A DNA stretch of 15,469 nt from Phoronis ovalis (taxonomy: Eukaryota; Phoronida; Phoronidae): assembly GCA_028565635.1 (NCBI GenBank), contig JAOXYB010021391.1, positions 1,779 through 17,247 of the forward strand, given 5' to 3'. Of this stretch, positions 1 to 15,469 are shown piece after piece. Within the stretch, counting starts at the first letter, position 1; each line of letters opens with the position of its first letter. The position numbers and the translations under genes are program-made. A model generated the notes under the pieces. It was not told where the DNA came from, did not search any database, and saw nothing but the letters and a program-made list of their open reading frames with translations.

Positions 1-179
1 TAAAAAAATATTTGTGATGAATATGGAAAAAGTACTATTGACTATAAAATTTTACATAAGGAGGGCAAAAATAAAGTGGGGTAAAAAGTTTGAAGAGAAT
101 ATAGATAAATGCAGAGGGGGTAAGTACTCCACTTGAGTTGTCCTATTACTATTAAAATATATAAATTTGCCATTTATAG
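1..179 (+). other. 3' end of an upstream PRPF8 intron
   Basis: This AT-rich stretch contains no PRPF8-like coding sequence. It ends in an acceptor (TTATAG, AG at 178-179). The conserved N-terminal peptide of PRPF8 (residues 1-33, proline-rich) is not here, so at least one coding exon lies upstream. The intron is phase 1: the first base of the Ala34 codon comes from the previous exon. Confidence 0.85.

Positions 180-15469
<15,290 letters not shown>

Overview
The window lies inside one large, intron-rich animal gene on the + strand. It is the orthologue of PRPF8 (Prp8), the core scaffold protein of the U5 snRNP and of the spliceosome's catalytic centre. I can place 29 consecutive coding exons (called e1-e29 here) separated by 28 GT-AG introns (i1-i28). 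Conceptual splicing gives about 1,790 codons with no frameshift or internal stop. They correspond to human PRPF8 residues of about 34 to 1826 out of 2,335 (human numbering and comparisons are from memory). The first ~33 residues lie upstream of base 1. The last ~510 residues (rest of the RNase H-like domain and the Jab1/MPN domain) lie beyond base 15469. No second gene is visible on either strand.

Layout: 1-179 is the tail of an upstream intron. e1-e13 and the start of e14 (180 to about 7813) encode the N-terminal domain that cradles U5 snRNA and binds EFTUD2/Snu114. The rest of e14 through part of e21 (to about 11600) encode the catalytically dead reverse-transcriptase-like domain with thumb/X. 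Late e21 to e25 (about 11600-13530) encode the linker with the branch-site loop. Late e25 to e28 encode the restriction-endonuclease-like domain. The end of e28 and e29 (to 15469) enter the RNase H-like domain.

Organism: an animal, because the product is nearly collinear with human PRPF8 and looks well over 85% identical by eye. Introns are short (115-762 nt, mean about 354), AT-rich and numerous. That density argues against Drosophila- or Caenorhabditis-like genomes, which keep few introns in this gene, and the short introns argue against a typical vertebrate. An intron-rich invertebrate, for example a lophotrochozoan such as a mollusc, fits best, but this is a guess.

The points worth a second look concern how this gene is itself spliced. 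Intron phase is strongly skewed (14 phase 2, 13 phase 0, 1 phase 1). Nine of the phase-2 introns would place a stop codon immediately at the exon edge if retained. Two introns have an upstream acceptor that would insert 10 or 6 residues in frame. Several decoy splice sites and short intronic hairpins are present. I see no evidence of a new biological system, mobile element, CRISPR array or structural RNA gene.
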